From JAXMBX01 sp046349635 (GTDB lineage: Bacteria > Planctomycetota > Planctomycetia > Planctomycetales > Planctomycetaceae): DNA of 38,107 bases. The DNA lies in contig JAXMBX010000050.1 of assembly GCA_046349635.1 (NCBI GenBank), positions 1-38,107 of the forward strand, read 5' to 3'. Under the pieces are notes generated by a model that searched no databases, was not told the origin of the DNA, and worked only from the letters and a program-made list of their open reading frames with translations. How positions within the stretch are numbered: position 1 is the first letter of the stretch; each line of letters opens with the position of its first letter. A program made the translations under genes and the position numbers. Shown one piece after another: positions 8,233-16,995 of the stretch.

Positions 8233-10301
8233 ATGCCATCTCGTTCGCATCTCTCCCGCCGACAATGGCTCCAAGACTCGCTGTTGCTGACAGCCGGGAC
8301 AATGCTGGCACATGACTGGATGCATGTGCTGCATGCTGCGGAGTCGACAGGAACTCTCAACCGGCTCCCGCGCACGGTTCACGAGTACTTCGTGCGGAGG
8401 GTCCGGGAAGCGGATGAGAAAAATCTTGCCGCACGGCGCGCCCTGAAAACAAAAGTGGACGCTGAGCGGCACGTGCAGGACATCCGTAAGAAAGTCGCAG
8501 CCTGTTTCGGCCCCTTGCCGGAAAAGACACCGCTCAATCCCAAAATCACGGGAACCGTTCAGCGGGAGGGCTACCGGATTGAAAAGGTGATCTTCGAAAG
8601 CCGCCCGTCTTTTCTCGTGACCGCGAATTTGTACATTCCCGCTCAGGGAAATCCCCGCTCCGGGGTCGTCCAGGTGTGCGGGCACTCGGAGAACGGTAAG
8701 GCTTATCCCACGTATCAGGCGGTTTGTCAGGGGCTGGTGCGGAAAGGGTTCGTCGTGCTGGTGTTCGATCCCATCGGGCAGGGAGAACGACTGCAGTTCC
8801 CGGGTACGAAAAATCTAAGTCCCGCATAGGAGCGGGTGTCAACGAGCACTTGATGGGGGGCAACCAACAGTTTCTGACGGGCGAATTCTTCGGGACGTGG
8901 CAGGCCTGGGATGGAATCCGTGCGCTGGACTACCTGCTCACACGTCCGGAAGTTGATCCGCAACGAGTAGGAATCACCGGAAACTCGGGAGGGGGAACGC
9001 TCACCACCTGGCTGGCGGCGCTGGATTCCCGCTGGACCATGGCGGCCCCGAGTTGTTTCGTGACGACAATTCGGCGGAATCTCGAAAACGAACTCCCCGC
9101 TGATACCGAACAATGCCCACCCCATGCTCTCGCACTGGGACTCGATCACGCCGATTTCCTGGCAGCGTTGGCCCCCAAACCGATCACGCTGCTGTCTCAG
9201 GAGCGGGATTATTTCGATGTTCGAGGTGCAATCCAGGCGAAAGAACGGCTGCAGCATCTTTACCGCCTGCTGGAAGTTTCGCCGGAACTCGTGCAGCACT
9301 ATATCGGTCCGGAAGGGCATGGATTCCACCAGGGAGCGCGCGAGGCGATGTATGCCTCGTTCATGAAAACTGCCGGGTTGTCCGGATCCGCCGCTGAGCC
9401 CCCCTTCCAGCCGGAGAAGGATGAAGCGTTATGGTGTACTCCACGCGGTCAGGTTTCCGAACTGAATAGCCGGACGATTTCCTCATTCACCCGCGAAATG
9501 GCAGAACAGTTGGCGAAGTCCCGTTCCGCTCTCAAGGGAGCTGATCTCAAGCAAGCCGTGACCGAGATCCTGAAGCTTCCCACCCGGAAAGAGACCGTTC
9601 CTTTCCGGATTCTGCGCCCCAGACGAACGCCTGATTACCCCTACCCCCGAACCTCGGATTATCTCCTCGAAACCGAACCGGGATTGCTGGTGAACGTTTA
9701 TCGCAATAGCACGGAGGGGATCAACTCCCGTCCTCCCCGCCAGGTGAACCGGGCGATTCTGTATGTGGCCCATGATTCCATTGACGCGGAACTGAAGTCG
9801 GAAACCTTCCTGCGCGAGATCTGTAAAGCGGAACCAAACGCCACACTGTATGCCCTCGATGTGCGTGGGTTAGGGGAAAGCAAGCCGAATACCTGCGGCG
9901 AGAACTCTTACGACACGGCGTACGGATGCGACTATTTCTACGCCATCCACTCCCTGATGCTCGACCGTCCGTATGTGGGCCAGCGCACGCATGATGTCCT
10001 TTCGGTCCTGGACTGGCTGCGGGAGGCTGGTCACACGGACGTCCACCTGACGGCACGCGGTTACGGCGCGATTCCCGCCACGTACGCGGCACTGCTGCAC
10101 GACAGCGTTGCGCAGGTCACCCTGAAGAATGCACTGATCTCCTATCAATCGGTCGTTGCAGAGGATATCTACCGTTGGCCGTTGTCCTCGTTGACTCCCG
10201 ACGTGCTGCAGAAATTTGACTTGCCGGACGTGTATCGAGAATTGAAAACGAAAAAACTGCGACAGATCGAACCCTGGGATGCCCAGCGTCATTCCGGATA
10301 G
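8233..10301 (+). pseudogene. Tat-exported two-domain alpha/beta hydrolase (acetylxylan esterase-like), one frameshift
   Basis: TTGGAG five bases before the ATG and a twin-arginine leader ('LSRRQWLQDSLLLTAGTML') mark the start. The N-terminal domain is an alpha/beta hydrolase like planctomycete acetylxylan-esterase/prolyl-oligopeptidase proteins: nucleophile in 'GNSGG' (Ser codon at 8985), later acid and His in 'SQERDYFD' and 'GPEGHGF'. A second hydrolase-like domain follows ('LYALDVRGLGESKP', 'LTARGYGAIPATYAAL'), where Gly replaces the expected nucleophile Ser. The frame breaks near 8800-8803: the upstream frame ends in 'FPGTKNLSPA'-stop at 8829, while the downstream frame continues as 'YEKSKSRIGAGVNEHLMGG'. 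One missing base in the CCGGG run restores a frame of 690 codons. Sequencing error is as likely as true inactivation. It is followed after 29 bases by the sulfatase. Confidence 0.82.
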
Positions 10302-10330
10302 ACTTGTTTTTACCTTGCGCGAGGTGCTTC

Positions 10331-12012
10331 ATGATCCTCAGAATTCACCGTCTCTGGCTGGTTCTGTTCCTGTTGTGCAGCGTCACCTTCGCGGCGGAGC
10401 GCAAACCAAACGTCATCCTGATCATGACCGACGACCAGGGGTTCGGAGACCTGGGATTTACGGGGAACAAGCAAATTCAGACCCCCCATCTCGACGCCTT
10501 CGCCAATTCAGCGGTTTACCTCGACCAGTTCCATGTCTCCCCGGTCTGTACTCCCACCCGGGCCAGCCTGATGACGGGGCGGTACAACTACCGCACCCGG
10601 GCGATCGACACCTATCTCGGCCGAGCGATGATGGACCCTGCGGAAGTTACTCTCGCGGAAATGCTCCGAGGACACGGTTACCACACCGGCATCTTCGGCA
10701 AATGGCACCTGGGGGACAATTATCCGCTGCGCTCCATGGACCAGGGATTTGAAGAGTCGCTGGTGCATCCCGGCGGGGGACTGATGCAACCCGCGAATCC
10801 GCCGCAGAATCACTACACCGATCCGATCCTGTGGCACAACGGCCAGCCCGAAAAACAAAAGGGATATTGCAGCGATATTTATACGACCGCTGCGATCGAG
10901 TTCATCGAACACCAGAAGCAGAACCCGTTTTTCGTCTATCTGGCGTTCAATGCCCCGCATAGTCCTCTCGAAGTCCCCGATGAGGAACTTCTTCCCTACT
11001 CCAAACTGGGATTAAGCGACAACCTCGCCCACACCTACGCCATGGTGACGAACATCGACCGGAACCTGGGACGGCTGTTCGCCAAGCTTGATTCACTCCA
11101 ACTGGCCGATGACACGCTGGTGATCTTCCTGATGGACAACGGCCCGGCGTTTGCCCGCTACAACGCCGGGATGCGGAGTGAAAGGAACACCTTACGAAGG
11201 GGGACGCGTGTCCCCTGTTTCATTCGCCTGGGAAAAAAACTGCCGGCGGGGAAACGGATCAGCGTCCCAACGGCAGCCATATCGATCTCCCCCCCACAAT
11301 TCTCGCCGCATGCGGCTTCTTGTTCCGACCGAACCTAAGCTGGACGGTGTCAACCTGTGGCCTCCTGTCAGGGAACGGTTTCCGGCCTGCCTCCCCGCAA
11401 GCTCTTCTTTCAATGGCATCGCGGCGACGAGCCGCTGCCGTTTCAGGCCTGTTCCATTCGGAGCGGCAGGTACAAACTCGTCCAGGAAAATTTCTTCCGG
11501 AGGTGACTGACACAACGAAGCTGCCGTTCGAACTGTTTGATCTGGAAGCGGATCCCGCCGAATCGAAAAACATCGCCGCCGAAAAACCAGAGATTCTGAA
11601 AGAACTGCAGCAGGCGTATCGGGACTGGTTCGCGGATGTGAGTTCCACGCGGGGTATGCTCCTCCTCGGATGAAACTGGGGACGCCACACGAAAATCCTG
11701 TGACACTCACCCGGCAGGACTGGCGCGGGCCGCGCGCGGGCTGGAACAATGATGCCGTCGGATACTGGGAGACGGAGATTGAAGGGACCGGCAGCTACGA
11801 CATCACGGCCCGGTTCCGGCCCCAGAAAGTCTCACGCCAGGCCAGGCTGAAAATCGGCTCGCTGGAGCAGACGATCGAAGTTCCCGCCGAATGTCGACAA
11901 GGTCACGTGGCCGCGTGAACTTCCTACCGGGGCACAACGGGTGGAATGCGAACTGCAAGCGGGTGCGATGACTCGCGGCGTCGATTACGTGGACGTCCTC
12001 TGGAAGCCGTAA
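10331..12012 (+). pseudogene. Secreted sulfatase (arylsulfatase A-like) with a burst of frameshifts in its 3' half
   Basis: The start at 10331 follows GAGG and gives a signal peptide ('LWLVLFLLCSVTFAAE'). The metal site begins 'NVILIMTDDQGFGD', and the sulfatase signature C-T-P-T-R-A-S with C73 (to be modified to formylglycine) is intact, as are 'GIFGKWHLGD' and 'NAPHSPLEVP'. From about 11177 the frame changes repeatedly, yet family-like pieces follow one another in order: GVKGTPYEGG, RVPCFIR, IDLPPTILAACG, VPTEPKLDGVNLWP, LLSGNGF, FFQWHRGDEPLPFQACSIRS, LPFELFDLEADPAESKNI, YAPPRMKLGTP, and VDYVDVLWKP before TAA at 12010. At least nine switches occur by about 11890. Such proteins hydrolyse sulfate esters, commonly of polysaccharides, outside the cytoplasm. 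The gene is probably cotranscribed with the preceding esterase and intact in the living organism. Confidence 0.85.
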
Positions 12013-12027
12013 CCAGGAATCGGAGTT

Positions 12028-12495
12028 TCAAGGAGCCACTTCGGCCCAGAGGACGACTTCTACGGCGGCGTTCAACGGCAATTCGTTCGCACCAACCGCG
12101 ATGCGGGTATGTTTCCCCGCATCCTCGAAGATCTCGACGAGCAGTTGCGAAGCGCCATTCACAACCAGCGGCTGACTGGTGAAACCTTCCGCCGACTGGA
12201 CGTACCCCTCCACGCGGATGATCTTGCGGATTTTGTCGAGCGATCCGATCAAGGCTTCGATCTGCGCCAAGGCATTCAGCGTGCAGAGCCGGGCGGCCGC
12301 GGCCCCCTGCTCCACCGACAAGTCCCGTCCCACTTTGCCCTGAAAGAGAACTTCTTTCCCCTGCATGGGTAACTGTCCGCTCGTGACGACCACCTTGCCG
12401 AATTGCGTGGCAGGGACATAAAACCCGACGGGCGCAGGGGCGGGAGGCAACTGGAGTCCGAGATTGGCCAGTCGAGTGGCAATAAAATCAGCCAT
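12028..12495 (-). CDS. RidA/YjgF/YER057c family protein
   Basis: The 155-residue protein has the RidA-family core: 'VVTSGQLPMQGKEVLFQGKVG', 'AARLCTLNALAQIEALIGSLDKI', 'RKIIRVEGYVQSAEGFTSQPLVVNGAS' and a terminal 'LPLNAAVEVVLWAEV'. It is closer to the longer Atu1372-like branch than to classical RidA, because the conserved Arg of the imine deaminase site (in 'CEARVAV' of RidA) is not at that place: 'TRIAVGANELPLNAAVEV' is seen instead. Classical members hydrolyse reactive enamines/imines; this branch has no settled activity. The start follows the enolase-superfamily gene by 25 bases on the same strand without a clear ribosome site, suggesting translation in an operon. It converges on the sulfatase with a 15-base gap. 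Confidence 0.9.
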   Translation of the reverse strand: MADFIATRLANLGLQLPPAPAPVGFYVPATQFGKVVVTSGQLPMQGKEVLFQGKVGRDLSVEQGAAAARLCTLNALAQIEALIGSLDKIRKIIRVEGYVQSAEGFTSQPLVVNGASQLLVEIFEDAGKHTRIAVGANELPLNAAVEVVLWAEVAP

Positions 12496-12520
12496 GAGTG
12501 AGCGCAGTCCGAAAGGTGAT

Positions 12521-13876
12521 TTAGTCGAAGCCGAGTCCGACGCCGTTCAACAACGAGGTGTTGACCGTTCCGTCCTTGATGTCGAACATCCCGGGGAAGC
12601 GGGTCCGCCACTGCCGATTCATGGAAGGGGAATACTGACGGGCATTCCCCTCGATCGCGGTGACGGTCGGAATCCGGGCGGCCAGGCTGGCGGAGTGGAG
12701 GAATGAAAAGCCGGGACAGGTAAGATCCTGCACGCAGAGGAACAGCCCCATCTTCTGGGCGGCGGCGGCAATCAGCAGGGCATCCGAATGTCCCTTGCAG
12801 GCCTTCAACGCCACGCCCGAATAACCCATCTCACGGGCCAGAAGCAGCGTTTCGTAATCCGCCAGCGATTCATCGATCACGACCGGCTTCAGTTGAGCCG
12901 CTTCATGCACCTTCTGATCCGGATGCCCCTTCAGATCCCGATGCGTCGGCTGTTCGATGTACTGAATCCGCTCGTAGGCTGCGGGTGATGCGGCTTTCAG
13001 CTTCTTCAGGAATTCAAGCAGGAACCCGACGTCCGGGCACTTCTCGTTGAAATCCAGAGAGTAGAACCAGTTGGAGACGTTTCTCTTGGCCTGCGCTTCC
13101 GTGGCGACTTTATCCACCGCCAGCGTCCGGTCGAGGTCCGCCTGCAAGTCACCGCTTCCAAGCTTGATCTTCAGATGGGTCAAACCTTCCGCCGCAATCC
13201 AGTCGGCCAGGCATTCCGGCAATCTGTCTCCGACTTTTGTCGTTACGTCCTCCATCGAGAGGGGATCAAGCGCCCCGACGAGGTGATACAACGGCATGCG
13301 GGGCTTGGGTTCGCGAAGAGTGTACTTGTCGAGATATTCCCCCTTGAAGGAGGCATCGAGGTATTCGCTCAGATCAGTCGCGACGAATTCCTTGCCGAGG
13401 AGGTTGTAGCTGTTCTGGGAATGTGCCCGGCCAAAGGCATCGTGCAACGCGGCGTCGAAGGGGCTTGCCGCCACCAGTTCCGCCAGCGGAGGCATCGGCT
13501 CGGCCAATTTCATCTGCCGGGAAATCTTCTGCCCCAGGTGGGTGTATTCCCCCGAGATGCGATACATCGTTTCCAGGGGATGGGCAAATTCCGGGAAGTC
13601 CTCGGCAATCTCGATCAGTTCCCTGGCGAACTGCTTGATCGCCGCAGCCGTCTGGTCGGGCGTAACCGTCTCGGACGGCCAGGCCCAGACATTTCCCATC
13701 GGCATGCTGCCGAAACCGATGGCGTGCTTTCCATTGCGGCTTTCGACTTTGATTTCGACGTTGATCAGTTCAGAGCCTTGCTGAACCCGCCCTCCAAAGC
13801 TGAGGGGTGTGCGAAACTTGTAAGGCTCAAAAGAACAATGGACCTCAAGAATACGAATGTCGGTATTTTTCGCCAT
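12521..13876 (-). CDS. Enolase-superfamily enzyme (mandelate racemase/muconate lactonizing type)
   Basis: This 451-residue protein has the N-terminal capping domain and C-terminal barrel of the MR/MLE group. Visible catalytic residues are K236-I-K238 at the end of the second barrel strand, metal ligands D275 ('SLDFNEKC'), E308 ('YIEQP') and D335 ('VIDES'), and K358 in 'GVALKACKG'. Two opposed lysines place it in the muconate-lactonizing/o-succinylbenzoate synthase/dipeptide epimerase subgroup rather than the mandelate racemase one with its His-Asp dyad. It is longer than usual (about 370) because of inserts around residues 100-200. The substrate is unknown. It is the first gene of a likely two-gene unit with the RidA-family protein. 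No clear ribosome site precedes the ATG. Confidence 0.9.
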   Translation of the reverse strand: MAKNTDIRILEVHCSFEPYKFRTPLSFGGRVQQGSELINVEIKVESRNGKHAIGFGSMPMGNVWAWPSETVTPDQTAAAIKQFARELIEIAEDFPEFAHPLETMYRISGEYTHLGQKISRQMKLAEPMPPLAELVAASPFDAALHDAFGRAHSQNSYNLLGKEFVATDLSEYLDASFKGEYLDKYTLREPKPRMPLYHLVGALDPLSMEDVTTKVGDRLPECLADWIAAEGLTHLKIKLGSGDLQADLDRTLAVDKVATEAQAKRNVSNWFYSLDFNEKCPDVGFLLEFLKKLKAASPAAYERIQYIEQPTHRDLKGHPDQKVHEAAQLKPVVIDESLADYETLLLAREMGYSGVALKACKGHSDALLIAAAAQKMGLFLCVQDLTCPGFSFLHSASLAARIPTVTAIEGNARQYSPSMNRQWRTRFPGMFDIKDGTVNTSLLNGVGLGFD

Positions 13877-14034
13877 GAGGAATCAAGAGGGAAAGATATC
13901 CATTCAAAACACAACACGTCACGGGCCGTTCCCCGCCGGAGGAATCCCCTCCTTGAGGCAAGCGTGATCTTAACGGACCGCAAAAAACGGATCAAGAAAA
14001 GTTGAGGCGTCTCACGCACTTCCGCGAATGATTT

Positions 14035-15204
14035 TTACAGTTTTCTCAGCCCGACTGCTCGCTCGGCGGCCTGTAAGTTTCCCGCCAGTTCCTCCTCCGT
14101 CTCTCCACAGGCAAACACCGAACAGATCGGTTCCCCGCTTCGAATCCTCGCCCCCGGAGCGGGTATGTCCGCCATGCGAGGCAGATCCCAGACCCCCACC
14201 GGCACGGGATCAAATCCGTCCGGCAGGCCGGGGAAGGTGAAATCCTGGGTGGCATACAGAATCCGCTTCCCCCAGCGTGTCCCTGACGGGGGCCGATCCT
14301 GGACCTGGGATTGCAAAGCCTCCCAGGTCCGGGTCGAAACGCTCCCCGCCGTCCCCTCCACATGCCATTTCAGGAGGGGGATGCACAGGGCATGCTCGTG
14401 CAACTCCACCGAGGCGGTGTACCGCGGGTTCACTTCCAGCAGATAAAGGCTGTGATTCGCAGCGAGGATGAAGTCGCAGCCAAACAACCCCCGAAGCGAA
14501 AAAGTCGTCGTCATTTTTTCTCCCACTTGTTTCATCGCGGGGAGAATCTCGTCGGGAATCGTCGCGGGCACGGCTGAGCCGCAATAGGCGAATGGCGAAA
14601 TATTCTCTTGCGGGCCGAGTTGCTCCGCAGTCCCCAGCAGCAGCGTCCCCTGCTCTGTTCCGAGGTAGAGGGCGGAGACGGAGCGGCCTGGAACGAATTC
14701 CTGAAAATAATGCGGCTCTTCGGGCAACGCCGCAGAACGGTTCCAGACGGAAATGCCCCGACCACCCGAAGAGGCCCACGGCTTGACCAGCCAGTTTCCT
14801 TCCTGCGGAGGATCCTCCGAGGCTCGCAATTTCGGAATCTCGACAATTCCAGAGGCCATTGCTCCAGAGGCCATCGCCTCCCGCAAGAGCCAGGGATCAC
14901 GCACCGCCTGAACTTGCCTGGAGGAAATCCCCAGTAATGGATGCTGTGCGGAAATTGCCGCGATCACCCGAGGGTGGTTTTCCAACCCTCCGGTATAGAT
15001 CCAGGGTGTCGGCGGGAGGGAGCGGACGGACTCTTCGAAACCCGCCGGATAGGTCGCCACCGGCAACACGCGCGCGACGGCCTGCAGATCGGTGTCCAGA
15101 AAGAGATCAGAACAGATCGGCTGAAAGCCGGCGCGCAGGGCGGACCACGCGGCCGCGCGTGTGCTGGCTCCCAGAATCAACAATGACGGCTCGGAACTGG
15201 ACAT
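14035..15204 (-). CDS. ATP-grasp domain protein, possibly for tetrahydromethanopterin metabolism
   Basis: The start at 15204 ('MSSSEPSLLILGAS') is preferred over the in-frame ATG at 15285 because it begins right at the pre-ATP-grasp fold and has AAAGAG upstream. The 389-residue product shows a Rossmann-like N-terminus ('LLILGASTRAAAWSALRAG'), the ATP-binding 'NWLVKPWASSGGRGISVW' loop, and the Mg/ATP site 'FGCDFILA' to 'LYLLEVNPRYTASVELHE'. ATP-grasp enzymes join a carboxylate to an amine or thiol. Proteins with this N-terminus occur beside C1 genes of the methanopterin pathway in methylotrophs and planctomycetes; with a Fae-like gene 2.8 kb away this is a reasonable but unproven link. An in-frame 15-base tandem repeat lies inside the gene. 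Confidence 0.85.
   Translation of the reverse strand: MSSSEPSLLILGASTRAAAWSALRAGFQPICSDLFLDTDLQAVARVLPVATYPAGFEESVRSLPPTPWIYTGGLENHPRVIAAISAQHPLLGISSRQVQAVRDPWLLREAMASGAMASGIVEIPKLRASEDPPQEGNWLVKPWASSGGRGISVWNRSAALPEEPHYFQEFVPGRSVSALYLGTEQGTLLLGTAEQLGPQENISPFAYCGSAVPATIPDEILPAMKQVGEKMTTTFSLRGLFGCDFILAANHSLYLLEVNPRYTASVELHEHALCIPLLKWHVEGTAGSVSTRTWEALQSQVQDRPPSGTRWGKRILYATQDFTFPGLPDGFDPVPVGVWDLPRMADIPAPGARIRSGEPICSVFACGETEEELAGNLQAAERAVGLRKL
14849..14878 (-). repeat. 15-base in-frame tandem duplication inside the ATP-grasp gene
   Basis: On the plus strand CCAGAGGCCATTGCT is followed at once by CCAGAGGCCATCGCC, differing at two positions. On the coding strand it produces AMASG twice in a row ('REAMASGAMASGIVEIP'). 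It adds five residues without breaking the frame, in the linker before the ATP-binding loop. Confidence 0.8.
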
Positions 15205-15357
15205 CAATGCTCTTTGAAAACCGACCGGGACATAAAACAGTCGCTCGATGATCGGAGAACGTCCCACAAACGGCAACCCTTGCAACCCGGTGGCCGCAGT
15301 CCCAGAATCAACTCTTCAAAGTTGCTCCTAAGACCGCTCTTTCCGCCAGGGATTTCT

Positions 15358-16986
15358 ATGTTTGATCGTGACCGCCGAGAAAAACTCATGTTAATGCTCC
15401 GAAATTTGAGCACATTACTGATTTGCATCTGTTTTTCCCCCCTTCTGGCAGCGGCTGATTCTGTCCGCATTTCCTCCATCGTGGTGGATGCCAAGACGGT
15501 CTCCGTTCTGTTAGACGGTCCTCGCTCCGAAAAGATCAAACTGCTGGAACTTTCTCCTTTCGCCGCCGGGCCGACACCCGAACAGGGGCGGTTGGTCTGG
15601 CAGGGAACAGCCGGATCGCAAGGGGTGAAGTTCGACCGCTTCGACCGGGGCCGGGACCGCCTTTATTCCCAGTGGCTGCTGGTGCATTCCGAGACCAATC
15701 ACCCGCTCGGAGCGGCCCGTTGGGCTGATGAGATTTCAAAACTCTCTCCTCGTCGCGACCACATCCCCAAGCCCGGCAGCATCAAAGGGGTGCAATCGAT
15801 TCTCGACGTCAAAGATGCCCTCAATCTGGGCGTCAAACAGGTCGCGCACAATGTCCTCGTCTCACAGATCATCGATCTCTCCGGAAATCCTCCGCGCGAA
15901 ACGTGGGACGTGGATGGGCACAAGATTCCAATAAATATCGACCATATCAGGCATCTGGATGCGACCTTCGGCGAATTGACCACAGCCGGGGTGGACAACA
16001 CGATCATTCTCCTCAACTCGGTCCCCTCCGAACCCGATCCCAAAAATCCGCTCATTCATCCTCTCACGAATCTGAAAGAGGCACCGAACCATCTGGGGGC
16101 GTTCAATCTCACCAACGAAGCCGGATATCTTCGTTACCGGGCTGCCGTGGAATATATGGCACATCGGTATTCCTTGCCGAAAGCGCCGCATGGCCGGGTG
16201 AGTGGCTACATCATCGGTAACGAACTGCAGGCCCACTGGTGGTGGTACAACATCGGCCAGGCCGACCCTGCCCTCGTCATCGAAGATTACGCCCGCGCGC
16301 TGCGGGTCTCCCACTACGCCGTCCGCAAGTCTCATCCGGAACTCAAGGTCTTCATCTCCATGGACCATCACTGGACCGCCCGGATGAGCGACGAAAAACA
16401 GAAGTTCATCCCCGGCAAGGAATTCCTGGACCGGATGAACGAGTTGATCCGCAAGCAGGGAAATTTCGAATGGCACGTCGCCTTCCATCCCTACCCCGAG
16501 GATCTGTTCAATCCCAGAACCTGGAATGACAAACAGCCGACGTTTGCTTTCAACACCCCCAAGATCACGTTCAAGAACCTGGAAGTTCTGCCGGCTTATT
16601 TGAAACAGCCCGATTTTCTGTTCGAGAATCGTCCCCGCCGGATCATTCTCTCCGAACAGGGTTTTCATACTCCCAAGGAAGAGGATGGGGGAGAGAAGGT
16701 CCAGGCCGCGGGTTATGCCTATGCCTACTACCGCACCAGTCATATCGAGGGGATTGATGCGTTCATCCTGCACCGGCATGTCGATCACCGGGATGAGGGG
16801 GGCCTGCGTCTGGGAATCCGCAGTCGAAAAGCAGGAACCGTCACCGACCCCGGCGACAAGAAATTCCTCTACGACGTCTTCAAGGCGGCGGATACTCCGC
16901 AGTGGGAGCAGGCGTTCGAATTCGCTAAGCCGATCATTGGCATCAAGCAATGGGACGAACTGCTACCGAAGCCCATCTCTCACTAA
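15358..16986 (+). CDS. Secreted DUF5722 protein, glycoside hydrolase-like barrel
   Basis: The ATG at 15358 is preceded by AGGGA at a spacing of five and gives a basic head and signal peptide ('LSTLLICICFSPLLAAADS'); ATG 15388 is an alternative. The 542-residue product matches the planctomycete/bacteroidete DUF5722 family, whose C-terminal two thirds resemble a clan GH-A TIM barrel. Two acids fit that plan: E289 in 'YIIGNELQAHWWW' (the Asn-Glu acid/base pattern) and E433 in 'RIILSEQGF' (possible nucleophile). The protein is probably exported and may cleave glycosidic bonds, but no activity is assigned to the family to my knowledge. It is divergent from the ATP-grasp gene (153 bases apart) and converges on the PARG-like gene with a nine-base gap. 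Confidence 0.88.
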   Translation: MFDRDRREKLMLMLRNLSTLLICICFSPLLAAADSVRISSIVVDAKTVSVLLDGPRSEKIKLLELSPFAAGPTPEQGRLVWQGTAGSQGVKFDRFDRGRDRLYSQWLLVHSETNHPLGAARWADEISKLSPRRDHIPKPGSIKGVQSILDVKDALNLGVKQVAHNVLVSQIIDLSGNPPRETWDVDGHKIPINIDHIRHLDATFGELTTAGVDNTIILLNSVPSEPDPKNPLIHPLTNLKEAPNHLGAFNLTNEAGYLRYRAAVEYMAHRYSLPKAPHGRVSGYIIGNELQAHWWWYNIGQADPALVIEDYARALRVSHYAVRKSHPELKVFISMDHHWTARMSDEKQKFIPGKEFLDRMNELIRKQGNFEWHVAFHPYPEDLFNPRTWNDKQPTFAFNTPKITFKNLEVLPAYLKQPDFLFENRPRRIILSEQGFHTPKEEDGGEKVQAAGYAYAYYRTSHIEGIDAFILHRHVDHRDEGGLRLGIRSRKAGTVTDPGDKKFLYDVFKAADTPQWEQAFEFAKPIIGIKQWDELLPKPISH

Positions 16987-16995
16987 TGCAGAAAA

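Noticed and set aside
11170..11895. Programmed ribosomal frameshifting or a recoding system in the sulfatase
   Set aside because: The switches are too many and too close, are not at slippery heptamers, and go in both directions. Indel errors explain them more simply.
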